The notes: a model not told the origin generated them from the letters alone. A stretch of DNA of 64,000 nucleotides from Prasinococcaceae sp. CCMP 1430 (GCA_013416795.1 RQSC01000518.1:162533-226532); one strand, 5' to 3'; positions 50,294 to 59,185 are shown, counted from the first letter of the stretch. Translations and numbers: made by a program.

Positions 50294-50929
50294 TTGTTTA
50301 TGCCATCTACTCTTCCAATCGCTGGATTCGACCGACTTCTTTCAAAACTTTCTCCTAAGGCAGCCCAAGAACTTGCGGGTGGACCTGGTCTTACCCTTGC
50401 CTATGCTCTTCCAACCTCAGTGGACGGAATCCTTCTTCAGGATACCCACCTTCAGATTCACCTTCGACCAAGTCAGTTGAAGGTTGTTCTTCGGTACCTT
50501 CGAGATGAGGAAAGTCTTCAGTACACAACGTTGACTGCGATAAACGTGGTTGATCGACCAACTGCAGCCCTCCGGTTTGGTGTGGTCTACCAACTCCTTT
50601 CCTATACCTTGGAACACCGCCTTCAAGTGATCTGTCTTGTGAATGACCATGAGTCTCTTCCGAGTGTGGTTGATTTGTATCCGAGTGCCCAATGGTCCGA
50701 GTGTGAGAACTGGGATATGTTTGGAATCCATACCTTGGATCACCCAAACCTGTATCGCCTTCTCACAGACTATGGGTTTGAGGGCCATCCCTTGCGAAAG
50801 GATTACCCTCTCTCTGGGTTTACTGAGGTTCGATACGACGAAGACCTTCAACAAGTTGTGAGCACTCCTGTCGAACTCGCTCAGGAATATCGAGTCTTTG
50901 ATTATGCTTCTCCTTGGAAAACCTTTTGA
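50294..50929 (+). CDS. nad9: NADH dehydrogenase subunit 9
   Basis: 211 residues (30-kDa subunit of complex I, peripheral arm, matrix side). Conserved features: LKVVLRYLRDEESLQYTTLT, VVDRPTAALRFGVVYQLLSY, the C-terminal signature SECENWDMFGIHTLDHPNL, RLLTDYGFEGHPLRKDYPLS and GFTEVRYDEDLQQVV. A second ATG at 50,300 is equally possible. TGA stop. Confidence 0.97.
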   Translation: MFMPSTLPIAGFDRLLSKLSPKAAQELAGGPGLTLAYALPTSVDGILLQDTHLQIHLRPSQLKVVLRYLRDEESLQYTTLTAINVVDRPTAALRFGVVYQLLSYTLEHRLQVICLVNDHESLPSVVDLYPSAQWSECENWDMFGIHTLDHPNLYRLLTDYGFEGHPLRKDYPLSGFTEVRYDEDLQQVVSTPVELAQEYRVFDYASPWKTF

Positions 50930-50992
50930 AAGAGAGAACCCTTCCTGAAAACAACCTTCTCAAAAAGAATTCTTGTATGGTTTTTTCCAAAA

Positions 50993-51081
50993 AAAAGACA
51001 CATACTTGAAAATACGCGAAAGGATAGATATACTTGACTGTATGGGAAAGGATGAACATACTTGAGAATAAGCGAAAGGGG
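50993..51081 (+). repeat. Dispersed ~28-nt repeats, cluster 2 (three units)
   Basis: Three tandem units (ACATACTTGAAAATACGCG, ATACTTGACTGTATGGGAA, ATACTTGAGAATAAGCGAA), each followed by AGGG or AGGA, end one base before tRNA-Ser(GCU). Confidence 0.9.
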
Positions 51082-51082
51082 T

Positions 51083-51171
51083 GGAAAAGTGGCTGAGTGG
51101 ACGATAGCGCTGGTTTGCTAAATCAGTATACCGAGTCTTCGGTATCATGGGTTCGAATCCCATCTTTTCCG
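51083..51171 (+). tRNA. trnS(gcu): tRNA-Ser (GCU)
   Basis: Class II tRNA with a long variable arm (TACCGAGTCTTCGGTA). Acceptor GGAAAAG/CTTTTCC, anticodon loop TTGCTAA, T-arm TGGGTTCGAATCCCA. Confidence 0.95.
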
Positions 51172-51198
51172 GCACCCTTTCTCTTTGACAGAGAAGGC

Positions 51199-51271
51199 GG
51201 GGGTATAACTCAGTTGGTAGAGTGTTTGCTTTGCACGCAAGAAGCCATCGGTTCGAATCCGGTTATCTCCA
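51199..51271 (+). tRNA. trnA(ugc): tRNA-Ala (UGC)
   Basis: Acceptor GGGGGTA/TATCTCC with two G-U pairs, anticodon loop TTTGCAC, T-arm TCGGTTCGAATCCGG. Confidence 0.93.
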
Positions 51272-51369
51272 CTTTGGTTTCTCGGAACCGAAGGGTTTGT
51301 TTCTGAGAGACTTTTTTCAACCAAGACCTTCTTTCTCAGGGTGTACACAGGTGAGCGTCTGCGAAAAAG

Positions 51370-51441
51370 GCCCTTATGGCTCAGTGGTAGAGCGCACCCA
51401 TGGTAAGGGTGAGGCCCCGAGTTCGATCCTCGGTAAGGGCT
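51370..51441 (+). tRNA. trnT(ggu): tRNA-Thr (GGU)
   Basis: Acceptor GCCCTTA/TAAGGGC is fully paired; anticodon loop ATGGTAA; T-arm CGAGTTCGATCCTCG. A repeat-family half unit (GAGCGTCTGCGAAAAAGG) abuts the 5' end. Confidence 0.94.
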
Positions 51442-51545
51442 CCCCCTTCTTGAAATCTTTTCTTGGGTTCAAAGGTGGATCAAAAAAGTCTTTTCTTTTA
51501 AAGACAGGGTGACTGACCTTTTCTTTGGTTTCTAAGAACCGAAAA

Positions 51546-51601
51546 AGACACAGACTTGAGGGTCTGCGCGAAGGATGGACATACTTGAGCGTCTGCGAAA
51601 A
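51546..51601 (+). repeat. Dispersed ~28-nt repeats, cluster 3 (two units)
   Basis: Units ACAGACTTGAGGGTCTGCG and ACATACTTGAGCGTCTGCG, each followed by (A)AAGG, end directly before tRNA-Val. Confidence 0.9.
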
Positions 51602-51674
51602 GGGTGCTTAGCTCAGTTGGTAGAGTGTGTCCCTTACAAGGATACTGTCAGCGGTTCGAGTCCGTTAGCACCTA
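51602..51674 (+). tRNA. trnV(uac): tRNA-Val (UAC)
   Basis: Acceptor GGGTGCT/AGCACCT, anticodon loop CTTACAA, T-arm GCGGTTCGAGTCCGT. Close to bacterial tRNA-Val in layout. Confidence 0.94.
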
Positions 51675-51707
51675 CAAAAAACCTTCTTTCTCGGGAAAAA
51701 AGAAAAA

Positions 51708-51797
51708 AGACAGATTTTTGACCCTCTGGGAAAGGATGGGTATACTTGAGGGTCTGCGAGAAGGGTATCCATCCTTGAGCGTTTGCGAGAAGGGAAG
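51708..51797 (+). repeat. Dispersed ~28-nt repeats, cluster 4 (three units)
   Basis: Units GATTTTTGACCCTCTGGGAA, ATACTTGAGGGTCTGCGAGA and ATCCTTGAGCGTTTGCGAGA, spaced about 30 nt, lie between tRNA-Val and nad3. Confidence 0.9.
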
Positions 51798-51854
51798 AAG
51801 GTGAAAGAGTCTTCCCTTTTGTTTTTTCCTCTCTCCTTTTTTTTCATCTTTTTT

Positions 51855-52205
51855 ATGGATTTTGGTTCTGTTTTTGTTCTTCTCTTGATTGCCGCTGTTC
51901 TTGCCCTTGCTATTCTTGCTGCCTCCCTTCTTGTGGGTCAACCTCGACGAGCAGACATTGATACCGAAGCTGCCTATGAGTGTGGGTTCGAGCCCTTTGA
52001 TGATGCTCGAGGCCGGTTTGATATTAAGTTTTACTTGGTCGCCATTCTTTTCATTATCTTTGATTTGGAGGTTTCCTTCCTTTTCCCTTGGGCTCTTTCT
52101 CTCAGTCACACAGGAATCTTTGGGTTTTATGTGATGATGGTCTTTCTCGGTGTGCTGACCGTGGGATTCGTCTACGAGTGGACCAAAGGTGCCCTTGATT
52201 GGTGA
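51855..52205 (+). CDS. nad3: NADH dehydrogenase subunit 3
   Basis: 116 residues, complex I membrane arm. From [18 protein letters not shown]; conserved loop [20 protein letters not shown] holds the Cys of the active/deactive switch, and [20 protein letters not shown] is the second helix. The start was chosen by family alignment; the open frame runs 24 codons further upstream. TGA stop. Confidence 0.97.
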   Translation: MDFGSVFVLLLIAAVLALAILAASLLVGQPRRADIDTEAAYECGFEPFDDARGRFDIKFYLVAILFIIFDLEVSFLFPWALSLSHTGIFGFYVMMVFLGVLTVGFVYEWTKGALDW

Positions 52206-52234
52206 AGATTCTTTTTCCTTTCTTTTTTTGCTCG

Positions 52235-52306
52235 GGAGACGTACTTCAGTGGTAGAAGGCCCGCCTGTCACGCGGGAGGCCGCCGGTTCGAATCCGGTCG
52301 TTTCCG
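52235..52306 (+). tRNA. trnD(guc): tRNA-Asp (GUC)
   Basis: Acceptor GGAGACG/CGTTTCC, anticodon loop CTGTCAC, T-arm CCGGTTCGAATCCGG. It begins 29 nt after the nad3 stop. Confidence 0.94.
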
Positions 52307-52338
52307 GATGCTATAAAAAATAGAATAAAATCAAAGAA

Positions 52339-52842
52339 TCACTTCTTTTTTCCTTTTGATTTTTTGGACCCATTTGACTTTCCACTCAGGCTCTGGGCTG
52401 CGGTTTGAAAGTAAAGACTTTCAGGAAAGGTCTGTACCCCTGCGTCTGACCCGTAGGCCCCAGAAACTGCAATCGATGCTTGAAGAGGAGCTTGTCCTGC
52501 TTGTTCGAAAATTTCCTTTTGGAAAGCCTTTTTCCAAACCGCATCAATGTCAACAATTTGAAGCTGGAAGGTGTCAAAAGCGGTTGCCAAAGCATGAACA
52601 GACTTTTGTGCATGATCCGTATGGGCTTCAAGGCTTTGTGTAAAGGTATTCATGCTGGTAAGGTCTGAACCAAGGGATTCAACTTCCAAAAGAGAAGAAT
52701 CAACCTCTTGGGCAGCTCGAGTTTTCAAAAGAGTTCCAGTTGTTGGAAGAAGAGAGTGGACAGAAAATACGTAGTAGGTTCCTACCACAAGGGTAAGCCA
52801 CATAAATTGGGCAGCGTACGACACAAGATCGAGTTGAGGCAT
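52339..52842 (-). CDS. atp8: ATP synthase subunit 8 (YMF19)
   Basis: 167 residues starting MPQLDLVSYAAQFMWLTLV, the conserved opening of plant/algal atp8. One N-terminal membrane helix is followed by a long hydrophilic, helical C-terminal part ending in Lys-rich sequence (KKSKGKKK). It belongs to the peripheral stalk of F1Fo. The upstream frame to 53,088 overlaps tRNA-Tyr and is not coding. TGA stop. Confidence 0.93.
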   Translation of the reverse strand: MPQLDLVSYAAQFMWLTLVVGTYYVFSVHSLLPTTGTLLKTRAAQEVDSSLLEVESLGSDLTSMNTFTQSLEAHTDHAQKSVHALATAFDTFQLQIVDIDAVWKKAFQKEIFEQAGQAPLQASIAVSGAYGSDAGVQTFPESLYFQTAAQSLSGKSNGSKKSKGKKK

Positions 52843-52978
52843 AAGAAAAACAAAGAAAAGGGAGAAAAAACACACAAGGGGTAAAACCAGGACCCTCTTG
52901 GTCTCTGCCTTCTCGAAAGGAAAGAAGGCGCCCTCCAACGAAGCCCATACACACGGTTTTCTTGGGCCGAAGGGTGTG

Positions 52979-53061
52979 TGAGAAGAGTAGGATTCGAACC
53001 TACGAAGACTTTCGTCCGCGGATTTACAATCAGCTCCAATTGACCACTCTGGCACCTTCTC
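52979..53061 (-). tRNA. trnY(gua): tRNA-Tyr (GUA)
   Basis: Class II tRNA with a long variable arm. Acceptor GAGAAGG/TCTTCTC, anticodon loop TTGTAAA, T-arm TAGGTTCGAATCCTA. One mismatch in the anticodon stem (T-C). Confidence 0.9.
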
Positions 53062-53084
53062 GGGTGGGAAAAAAGAAAACCTTC

Positions 53085-53390
53085 TCAATCTCGCAAAAGG
53101 TTCATGTACTCTCCTCCAATAGTTCCCATCAATCGATAGTACACCACAAGGATTGCAAGGCCAATCGCTGATTCTGCGGCAGCGACAGTCAAGACAAAGA
53201 AAGCAAAGACTTGACCTTCGACGTCATGAAGAAGGGAAGAAAGAGAAAGGAGTTGCAAATTGACTGCAAGAAGGATCAATTCAAGACAGAGAAGAACCAA
53301 AAGAATGGACTTTCGATTGAAAACAACCCCCATAACACCGATAACAAAAAAACAAAGGGCAAGGTTCAATGCAAAAACCGGATGAAGCAT
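53085..53390 (-). CDS. nad4L: NADH dehydrogenase subunit 4L
   Basis: 101 residues with three helices; conserved motifs LLVLLCLELILLAVNLQLL and FVLTVAAAESAIGLAILVVYY include the membrane Glu residues of the proton path. The start MLHPVFALNLAL fits the family. TGA stop. It lies 24 nt upstream of tRNA-Tyr on the same strand. Confidence 0.96.
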   Translation of the reverse strand: MLHPVFALNLALCFFVIGVMGVVFNRKSILLVLLCLELILLAVNLQLLSLSSLLHDVEGQVFAFFVLTVAAAESAIGLAILVVYYRLMGTIGGEYMNLLRD

Positions 53391-53418
53391 AGAAGAAAAA
53401 AATGGAAAAAGAAAGAAA

Positions 53419-54072
53419 TCAGACCAACGGAGAGGGTCCAGTGTACGCAGCCCAATCCATATACACACAAAGGCCCTCGACACTTGGGACGAGAAGGCCC
53501 AGCAAAAGAAGGCGAAAACACCAGGTCAATCCTTCTCGCAAAGGACGTTGTTGAATACTCATATAATCCAAAGCGATTCCTGTGAAGGATTGTTCCAAAT
53601 GAAGGGCCAAAAGAGGGTAGACCAAAAGAAAGAGCATTCCAACCAAAGGGCCAAACTTGAATCCAACAAGCCAATACAGTCCAAAAAAGAGAACCATCAA
53701 GGTCCACCCAACAAGGCCTGTCTTCGCTTGGGTATGCATCCGATCAATTTGGCGGATTTCCCCTGGGTGGGTTGAGAGAGAAGAAGAAACCAACACAAGA
53801 CCTTGGTGTGGAAGGGCCCACCAAAGAAGAAGGGCTTCAAGATAAGGAACAACCAGGGTTGGATCAAGGGTTTTGGGTTGGGCAAGAAAAAACATGTACA
53901 GGTTGACCAAGAAAATGGGAACGCTTGAGGCAACCACCGTTCGATGCGCAAGATTCCACCACTGGCTCCGAAGGTAGGACCCATACATAAAGAGAGGACG
54001 CCAAACACTCAGTTGAGAAGATGCAACACTCTCTCGATAGGGAAGAAAAACTGGACGTAGAAAATGAGACAT
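53419..54072 (-). CDS. sdh4: Succinate dehydrogenase membrane subunit 4 (SDHD)
   Basis: 217 residues from MSHFLRPVFLPYRES. It is strongly hydrophobic with several spans. A conserved-looking segment LALHLEQSFTGIALDYM matches the heme-b His and ubiquinone-side GxxxxxxDY pattern of Sdh4, and LREGLTWCFRLLLLGLL matches its last helix. It is longer than the usual ~90-150 residues, with two extra N-terminal hydrophobic segments. Position directly after sdh3 (22-nt spacing) supports the call. TGA stop. Confidence 0.75.
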   Translation of the reverse strand: MSHFLRPVFLPYRESVASSQLSVWRPLFMYGSYLRSQWWNLAHRTVVASSVPIFLVNLYMFFLAQPKTLDPTLVVPYLEALLLWWALPHQGLVLVSSSLSTHPGEIRQIDRMHTQAKTGLVGWTLMVLFFGLYWLVGFKFGPLVGMLFLLVYPLLALHLEQSFTGIALDYMSIQQRPLREGLTWCFRLLLLGLLVPSVEGLCVYMDWAAYTGPSPLV

Positions 54073-54094
54073 AGAAAAAAGAAAGAAAAAACCT

Positions 54095-54667
54095 TCAGTG
54101 AGACTTTCGATCAAAGGCTGGGCCAAGGTCGTCCTGAACCATACATCCAGCATAGTCTGCATAGGCGTCTGAAAGTTCAAGAAGAAAGTCCAACCAGGTT
54201 CCAATCCCCACACCAAGACCAAAAAGAAAAAGACCAACACAGAGAATATACTGGGTTTTCCAAAAGTCTGGACTAAACTGGTAGGGAGTATTGAGGTACC
54301 AGTCCTCCATAAGAGAGTCGACCAGTGGGTGAATACAATGGTAGACACAAAGGGTCCAGAGAAGGAAAACAAAGAAAGTCCCGCATACAAGACTCCCTTG
54401 GGTTGAAAGATCAAAGGAAGAAGAAAGGGTTTGAAGACTTGTACTCTCTCGAAGACTTTCCAACCCAAAAAGAAGAGGGTTCAAAGAGGATTGAAGAACA
54501 TTCGGAAGGGTCGCCCATCCAGTACTGAGAAAAAGAGGTGCCAATCCACCGTAAAGAAAGGGAAGAAGAAGAATCACTCCCGAAATACGCATGGAAATTG
54601 AAAGAACAGACCCACGTTGGGGACTGTACACAGTAAGGTGAGGAGACAAAGGTCGTTGAAGCTTCAT
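54095..54667 (-). CDS. sdh3: Succinate dehydrogenase cytochrome b560 subunit (SDHC)
   Basis: 190 residues. The N-terminal signature RPLSPHLTVYSPQRGSVLSI then MRISGVILLLP matches Sdh3 (SPHLxIY ... SIxHRxSG), with Met in place of the usual His of the HR pair. CVYHCIHPLVDSLMED carries the likely heme-ligand His region. Three spans. A soluble insertion of ~40 residues follows the first helix. TGA stop. Sdh3 and Sdh4 anchor complex II. Confidence 0.92.
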   Translation of the reverse strand: MKLQRPLSPHLTVYSPQRGSVLSISMRISGVILLLPFLYGGLAPLFLSTGWATLPNVLQSSLNPLLFGLESLRESTSLQTLSSSFDLSTQGSLVCGTFFVFLLWTLCVYHCIHPLVDSLMEDWYLNTPYQFSPDFWKTQYILCVGLFLFGLGVGIGTWLDFLLELSDAYADYAGCMVQDDLGPAFDRKSH

Positions 54668-54725
54668 ACAAAGAAAAAACGAAAAAAGGCTGACCGCCTA
54701 TAGGGAAAGAAAGGGTCTTCTGGGT

Positions 54726-54798
54726 TCAGAGTGACAGGACTCGAACCTGCGACCACTCGGTCCCAAACCGAGCACGCTACCAACTGCGCCACACTCTG
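54726..54798 (-). tRNA. trnP(ugg): tRNA-Pro (UGG)
   Basis: Acceptor CAGAGTG/CACTCTG, anticodon loop TTTGGGA, T-arm GCAGGTTCGAGTCCTGT. Confidence 0.94.
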
Positions 54799-54836
54799 AA
54801 AACACATTGGTTTCCCAAGAAGGAGGTAAGACATTC

Positions 54837-54908
54837 GCGGGCATAGATCAAGGGCTAGATTATCAGCCTTCCAAGCTGAAGATATGGGTTCGAATCCCAT
54901 TGCCCGTA
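54837..54908 (+). tRNA. trnG(ucc): tRNA-Gly (UCC)
   Basis: Acceptor GCGGGCA/TGCCCGT, anticodon loop CTTCCAA, T-arm TGGGTTCGAATCCCA. Confidence 0.94.
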
Positions 54909-54995
54909 GACTCCTTTCATTTTCACACCCACTCTTCTTTCTTTTTGAGTTTCTTTAAACACTCAAAAAAGGTCAAAAACTGAAGAAAAAACCTT

Positions 54996-55081
54996 GCTTT
55001 CCTGGTGGAATTGGTAGACACGGTAGATTCAAACTCTGCTCCCAAGTCTTTGGGGTATCGGTTCGACTCCGATGGGAAGCA
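54996..55081 (+). tRNA. trnL(caa): tRNA-Leu (CAA)
   Basis: Class II with variable arm CCCAAGTCTTTGGGG. Acceptor GCTTTCC/GGGAAGC, anticodon loop TTCAAAC, T-arm TCGGTTCGACTCCGA. Confidence 0.94.
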
Positions 55082-55175
55082 CTTCTCTCTCAAAAATCCT
55101 TCGATTCTTTTTTCTTGAAACCGAGTCAAAAGACTCTTTTTTTCTTTCTTTGGATCTTTACATTTTTTTTCTTCT

Positions 55176-56126
55176 ATGACTCTTCCTTACCCTCGTTTGC
55201 GAACCCTTCGATCTCGATCTGCTCCTGTCTTCCACACAAAAAAGCTTTCTGCAAAACTTGCACGGTTGGTTGAAAGTAAGCGTCTCGGTCGCCCACAACC
55301 ATCCTTTCGAAAGCTCTCTTGGTATAAAGAGCGACTTCAAGCACGTCAAAATGTTCGAGCCTTTTACGGGTGGATGCCAGCAACCTCTCTTGGTCGATTG
55401 ATGAAAAAGGCCCGAGCACATCGACCAACCGCAGGGCCTACCTTTCTTCAAAGTCTTGAACGAATGGCCTTCATGGTTGTATATCGAGCTGGGTTTGCTC
55501 CAACACCTCGAAGTGCGCGCACCCAAGTTCGTCAGGGGTGGTATACTTTGAATGGAAAGGTATTGACCGCTGCGACCCGTATGCTTGATCTTGGGGATAC
55601 CCTCCTTCTTCAGTCCTCCTATCATTCTGCAGCCCACGCCCACCTTCAGTGTACAAAGTATACACATACGACACAGTGGAAGGAGACCGAAAAGTCCGGC
55701 TTTCATACTGGGCTTCAACTCAGTCTTCTTGGAAATGGAGACGGAATGGTGGACCCTTCCTCTTTGGTGTGGCGTCTTCGAATGCTCAGTCTTCAAAAAA
55801 GTACACACCTTTCTTCCGGAAAGAAAGAAGGGTTTTCTCGTCTCCATACTGAAATTGGTCTTCATCAGACCTTTGTTTTGAAAGGAGATACAAGTCTTCT
55901 TCATGACAGCTGGGCTTCTCTCAAAAATCAGTCAAGCTTTTCTCCTCTTTGGTCAAAAAAAGATCGATCAACTGTTGAAAAAATCCTTCCAGGCCGATAC
56001 CTTTCAGGCCACTTGGAAACCAATCCTCGGATTTTTGGACTGACCTTGGTAAGTCCACCATCTCATTTGGTCTACCCAATGAAAGTAAACGAACGAACAT
56101 TGGATCGACTCTATCACAGAAAGTGA
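55176..56126 (+). CDS. rps4: Mitochondrial ribosomal protein S4
   Basis: 316 residues. The N-terminal half has basic helices (SAKLARLVESKRLG) and the S4 RNA-binding fold at LERMAFMVVYRAGFAPTPRS, VRQGWYTLNGKVLTAATRML and DLGDTLLL. The last ~160 residues are a lineage-specific extension, Ser/His/Lys-rich, ending with the S4-like VYPMKVNERTLDRLYHRK. S4 nucleates small-subunit assembly. TGA stop. Confidence 0.92.
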   Translation: MTLPYPRLRTLRSRSAPVFHTKKLSAKLARLVESKRLGRPQPSFRKLSWYKERLQARQNVRAFYGWMPATSLGRLMKKARAHRPTAGPTFLQSLERMAFMVVYRAGFAPTPRSARTQVRQGWYTLNGKVLTAATRMLDLGDTLLLQSSYHSAAHAHLQCTKYTHTTQWKETEKSGFHTGLQLSLLGNGDGMVDPSSLVWRLRMLSLQKSTHLSSGKKEGFSRLHTEIGLHQTFVLKGDTSLLHDSWASLKNQSSFSPLWSKKDRSTVEKILPGRYLSGHLETNPRIFGLTLVSPPSHLVYPMKVNERTLDRLYHRK

Positions 56127-56169
56127 AAGATTCTTCAGTTTTCTTTTTTCACACTTTCAAAACCATTCT

Positions 56170-57003
56170 TTGTCTATAAAAAAATCTTTTATGTCTTTGT
56201 CTCTTCTTCATGCGAAAGAGAGTTTTTCACGATTGGGATGGGCAGGGTGCACCTTTGGAACAAGTCTTTGGTGTGGAACCTTCTATGTGCATGACTTTGT
56301 TGACAGTCTTTTGCTCTTTCCTTCTTTGAGCGGGACTTCTTTTGGGTTTACTGCCCACGCACCAACTGACCTTTTTGAAGTTCTTTTCCGAGTCCTTTTT
56401 TTCTCAACTTTGTGCACCTGCCTTCCAACTCTGATCTGCTTTTTTCTTGAAGCCGCTCACCCTGGGTTGGATCAAAGTGAAACTTGGACTCTTCATTCCT
56501 TTCTTTTTTTCTTTGTTTTTGGGTTTCTTTTTCTTCTTTGGGTGGGAAAAATCCTTCTTTTGAGTACAATCTCTGGATTGGTTTTTTTGTATGGAGTGGA
56601 CCAGAACCATCAAGACATACATACAGGTCTCCTTCCCCTTCTTCGAGGACTTGGGTGGATCCGTTTTCTCACGCACACCCTTTCTTTGGGCTTTTTCATC
56701 TTTCTTCTTTGTGTGTGTCTTCCCTTTCTTTTGAAAAAAACAGGATACACAGTGATTGATGGAAAGAGTCTTCGAAAACTTTGGGCACTTGGAACCCTTG
56801 GATGTTTGAGTTTGGCTCTCCCAACCCCAGACGTTTTTCTCGGTCTTTTGGGAATCTGGATAGGCTTTCTCTTTCTCTTTGAAATCAGTCTGGGTTTTCT
56901 TTTGTACACACAGATCCGTCAGACTGTCCGAAAGACTTTCTCTTTCCAAGAAAGTAGTTTATTTATATATTTTTTATATAAGTGGGTTTCTTCTTTCGGA
57001 TGA
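56170..57003 (+). CDS. tatC: Sec-independent translocase TatC (YMF16/MttB)
   Basis: 277 residues, six hydrophobic spans, twin-arginine translocase receptor subunit in the inner membrane. Recognisable TatC elements: FTAHAPTDLFEVLFRVLFF (TAPxExF-like) and LRKLWALGTLGCLSLALPTP with PDVF. ATG 56,170 or 56,191 may be used. The TGA stop at 57,001-57,003 lies inside the 3' end of the opposite-strand tRNA-Ser(UGA), a 7-nt overlap. Confidence 0.88.
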   Translation: MSIKKSFMSLSLLHAKESFSRLGWAGCTFGTSLWCGTFYVHDFVDSLLLFPSLSGTSFGFTAHAPTDLFEVLFRVLFFSTLCTCLPTLICFFLEAAHPGLDQSETWTLHSFLFFFVFGFLFLLWVGKILLLSTISGLVFLYGVDQNHQDIHTGLLPLLRGLGWIRFLTHTLSLGFFIFLLCVCLPFLLKKTGYTVIDGKSLRKLWALGTLGCLSLALPTPDVFLGLLGIWIGFLFLFEISLGFLLYTQIRQTVRKTFSFQESSLFIYFLYKWVSSFG

Positions 57004-57079
57004 AGAGGGATTCGAACCCCCGATACTTCCGTATGTCAGTTTTCAAAACTGATGCCTTCGACCACTCGGCCATTCATCC
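56997..57079 (-). tRNA. trnS(uga): tRNA-Ser (UGA)
   Basis: Class II with a long variable arm. Acceptor GGATGAA/TTCATCC, anticodon loop TTTGAAA, T-arm GGGGGTTCGAATCCC. Its 3' end overlaps the tatC stop on the other strand. Confidence 0.94.
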
Positions 57080-57088
57080 AAATCAAGG

Positions 57089-57160
57089 TGGGTTCAGTAG
57101 GACTCGAACCTACGGCCTGTCGGTTAAAAGCCGATTGCTCTCCCACTGAGCTATGAACCC
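57089..57160 (-). tRNA. trnK(uuu): tRNA-Lys (UUU)
   Basis: Acceptor GGGTTCA/TGAACCC, anticodon loop CTTTTAA, T-arm GTAGGTTCGAGTCCTAC. It ends 10 nt before tRNA-Ser(UGA). Confidence 0.95.
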
Positions 57161-57235
57161 TCAATAAGAGTACAATCTTTCTTTGAAGAAAGGATGGTTT
57201 TGCTTGTATGTGTACAAAAAAGAAGGAAGAAAAAC

Positions 57236-57317
57236 TACGAATAGAGGGACTCGAACCCCCAAGGCGCAAGCCACTGGTTCCTAAAACCAGCGTGTCTACC
57301 GATTTCACCATATTCGC
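57236..57317 (-). tRNA. trnL(uag): tRNA-Leu (UAG)
   Basis: Class II. Acceptor GCGAATA/TATTCGT (one G-U), anticodon loop TTTAGGA, T-arm GGGGGTTCGAGTCCC. Confidence 0.94.
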
Positions 57318-57369
57318 ATCCGGAAACTCCGGTGTCTTTGTACAAAGACAGATCCATCTTCTGAAGAAA

Positions 57370-57600
<231 letters not shown>

Positions 57601-57787
57601 TCAAAAAAAAGGTCAAGAAAGTCTCCTTCCTTAGGAAACGCCGTACAGAAAGGGTAGAGGGTTTCTTTTCACACGAATACAAAAAAAAAGAAGAAAGACT
57701 TCTTTTCAAAAAATCATTTTTTCTCTATTAGGCGGTTACAAAAGAAAAAACCTTCTTTTCAAATCTTTCTGTTTTTTACCTTGGTTT

Positions 57788-58687
57788 TCACATTCCAAGT
57801 CGAAGAGGTCGAACCTTGGTTTTTCGCCGCTTTCGTCGTTGAGCGGGAAGACGACATCCATTATGGGGTGTTTTCTTGACAAAAAGGGTTCCAACCTTTT
57901 TAAAAGTCGGATGACTTCCTTCCTTTCGGGAAGCCTTCCAATGACGTTGAACAACCTTCATAATCCCTGCTTGGGCTGCAGACCCAGATCGACCCGAACC
58001 AGAGAGAACCAAAAGGAAGGATTTCATTCCACCTTGAAAGGCTTCCTTGGCCATTTTCATTCCAAGAGCAAAGGCTGGGTGTGTCAGTCGTTGTTTTTGG
58101 ATGAACCCAAGACTTCCAGTTGATGCATGGGAAAAGGATCGCCCCCAAATGTCGGTAATTCCAAGAAAACAGTTATTATAGACGGTTGTCACATGGAGAC
58201 ACCCATACGCAGGAAACCGGGTTTTTTGGTCCGGATAAAAGCGAGCGTGAAACCGGGCTTGTTCTTTATGCAAAAGATAGGTTTTTTTTCCTTCCTGTCC
58301 TTCCAAAGTAGGAAGGTTTTCTGAAAACTGAGGGTTTTGAACTCGAGCTTGTGCACTCAGAAGGATTGGAAAAACATCCTTCTTTCCCTCTGCCAAACTT
58401 TGGTTTTTCTCCGAAACAGAACCAAGAAGATTCACAGACTCTGTGTACAAGGTTTGAAGATTGGTTTGGTAGGAAGTATATGGTTTCTGGAAAGAAACCC
58501 CATACCAAGAATTCAAACGAGAGGAAGAAAGACTTCCTGAGGGTGACCATCGACGACGAAGCAAAAATCGGCGAGCCTTTTTCGCTCGGAGCCGGAGACT
58601 TTGAAAAGCAAAGAATCGAAGGTTTGCATGGTTCGAACCCTGGGCTTGGAATTTTTTTTGAAAGGATAGGTCTGAAGAAAAAGACAT
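57788..58687 (-). CDS. rps11: Mitochondrial ribosomal protein S11 with long N-terminal region
   Basis: The open frame has 299 residues. The C-terminal ~150 are S11: YGCLHVTTVYNNCFLGITDI, WGRSFSHASTGSLGF, FALGMKMAKEAFQGGMKSFL, LSGSGRSGSAAQAGIMKVV and the ending CRLPAQRRKRRKTKVRPL. The N-terminal half (Arg/Ser-rich, FRLRAKKARRFLLRRRW-like) is unmatched; it may be a genuine extension or an upstream open frame with a later start. TGA stop. It is the last gene of the minus-strand ribosomal cluster. Confidence 0.92.
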   Translation of the reverse strand: MSFSSDLSFQKKFQAQGSNHANLRFFAFQSLRLRAKKARRFLLRRRWSPSGSLSSSRLNSWYGVSFQKPYTSYQTNLQTLYTESVNLLGSVSEKNQSLAEGKKDVFPILLSAQARVQNPQFSENLPTLEGQEGKKTYLLHKEQARFHARFYPDQKTRFPAYGCLHVTTVYNNCFLGITDIWGRSFSHASTGSLGFIQKQRLTHPAFALGMKMAKEAFQGGMKSFLLVLSGSGRSGSAAQAGIMKVVQRHWKASRKEGSHPTFKKVGTLFVKKTPHNGCRLPAQRRKRRKTKVRPLRLGM

Positions 58688-58722
58688 GAAAGAAAAAAAT
58701 CAAAAACAAAGAGAAAAAACCT

Positions 58723-59103
58723 TTATTTACTCACTTTTTTTCGAAAAAGATTTGTTTTCCGAAAGGTTCGAGCATTTGATCGTGTTCGTTGACCACGACA
58801 GGGAAGCCCACTTCGGTGTCGAAATCCTCGATATGAGGAGGTTTCCACAAGAGTTTGAAGGTTTTTAAAATGGGCCCGCTTCAAAGCATAGGCCCCCGGA
58901 TAGAGTGCTTCTCCAAGGGCTGTCAATTGCATGGAATGTTCTTTGGAAAGTGCAGACAAAGGGAGGGTTGGAAGAACACCGAGAACTGCACAATATTTTT
59001 GTACACTTTGATGGCCGATCCCATAAAGAGATCGAAGGGCATGGTCAAGAGAGGTTGAAGAGGGAAAAGACTGGCCCAAAAGATTTGTTGTAGGTGTTGG
59101 CAT
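58723..59103 (-). CDS. rps13: Mitochondrial ribosomal protein S13
   Basis: 126 residues from MPTPTTNLLG. Conserved parts: ALRSLYGIGHQSVQKYCAVL (helix-two-turn-helix) and the C-terminal tail SYRGFRHRSGLPCRGQRTRS then NARTFRK. The usual start MxRIxG is replaced by a divergent N-terminus. TAA stop. Confidence 0.94.
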   Translation of the reverse strand: MPTPTTNLLGQSFPSSTSLDHALRSLYGIGHQSVQKYCAVLGVLPTLPLSALSKEHSMQLTALGEALYPGAYALKRAHFKNLQTLVETSSYRGFRHRSGLPCRGQRTRSNARTFRKTNLFRKKVSK

Positions 59104-59185
59104 ACAGCGAAAAAAGAAAGACTCACCTTTCCATAAAAGGAAAGAATTTTTTTGAAAGTTTTTTAAAGTGTAGAAAGAAAGAGAA

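Noticed and set aside
46165-51797. CRISPR-like array from the ~28-nt repeats
   Set aside because: Units are degenerate, abut each other without unique spacers, and no cas genes exist in this eukaryotic DNA.
58600-58660. tRNA-like T-arm GGTTCGAACCC
   Set aside because: No matching acceptor, D or anticodon stem around it; falls in the rps11 N-terminal region.
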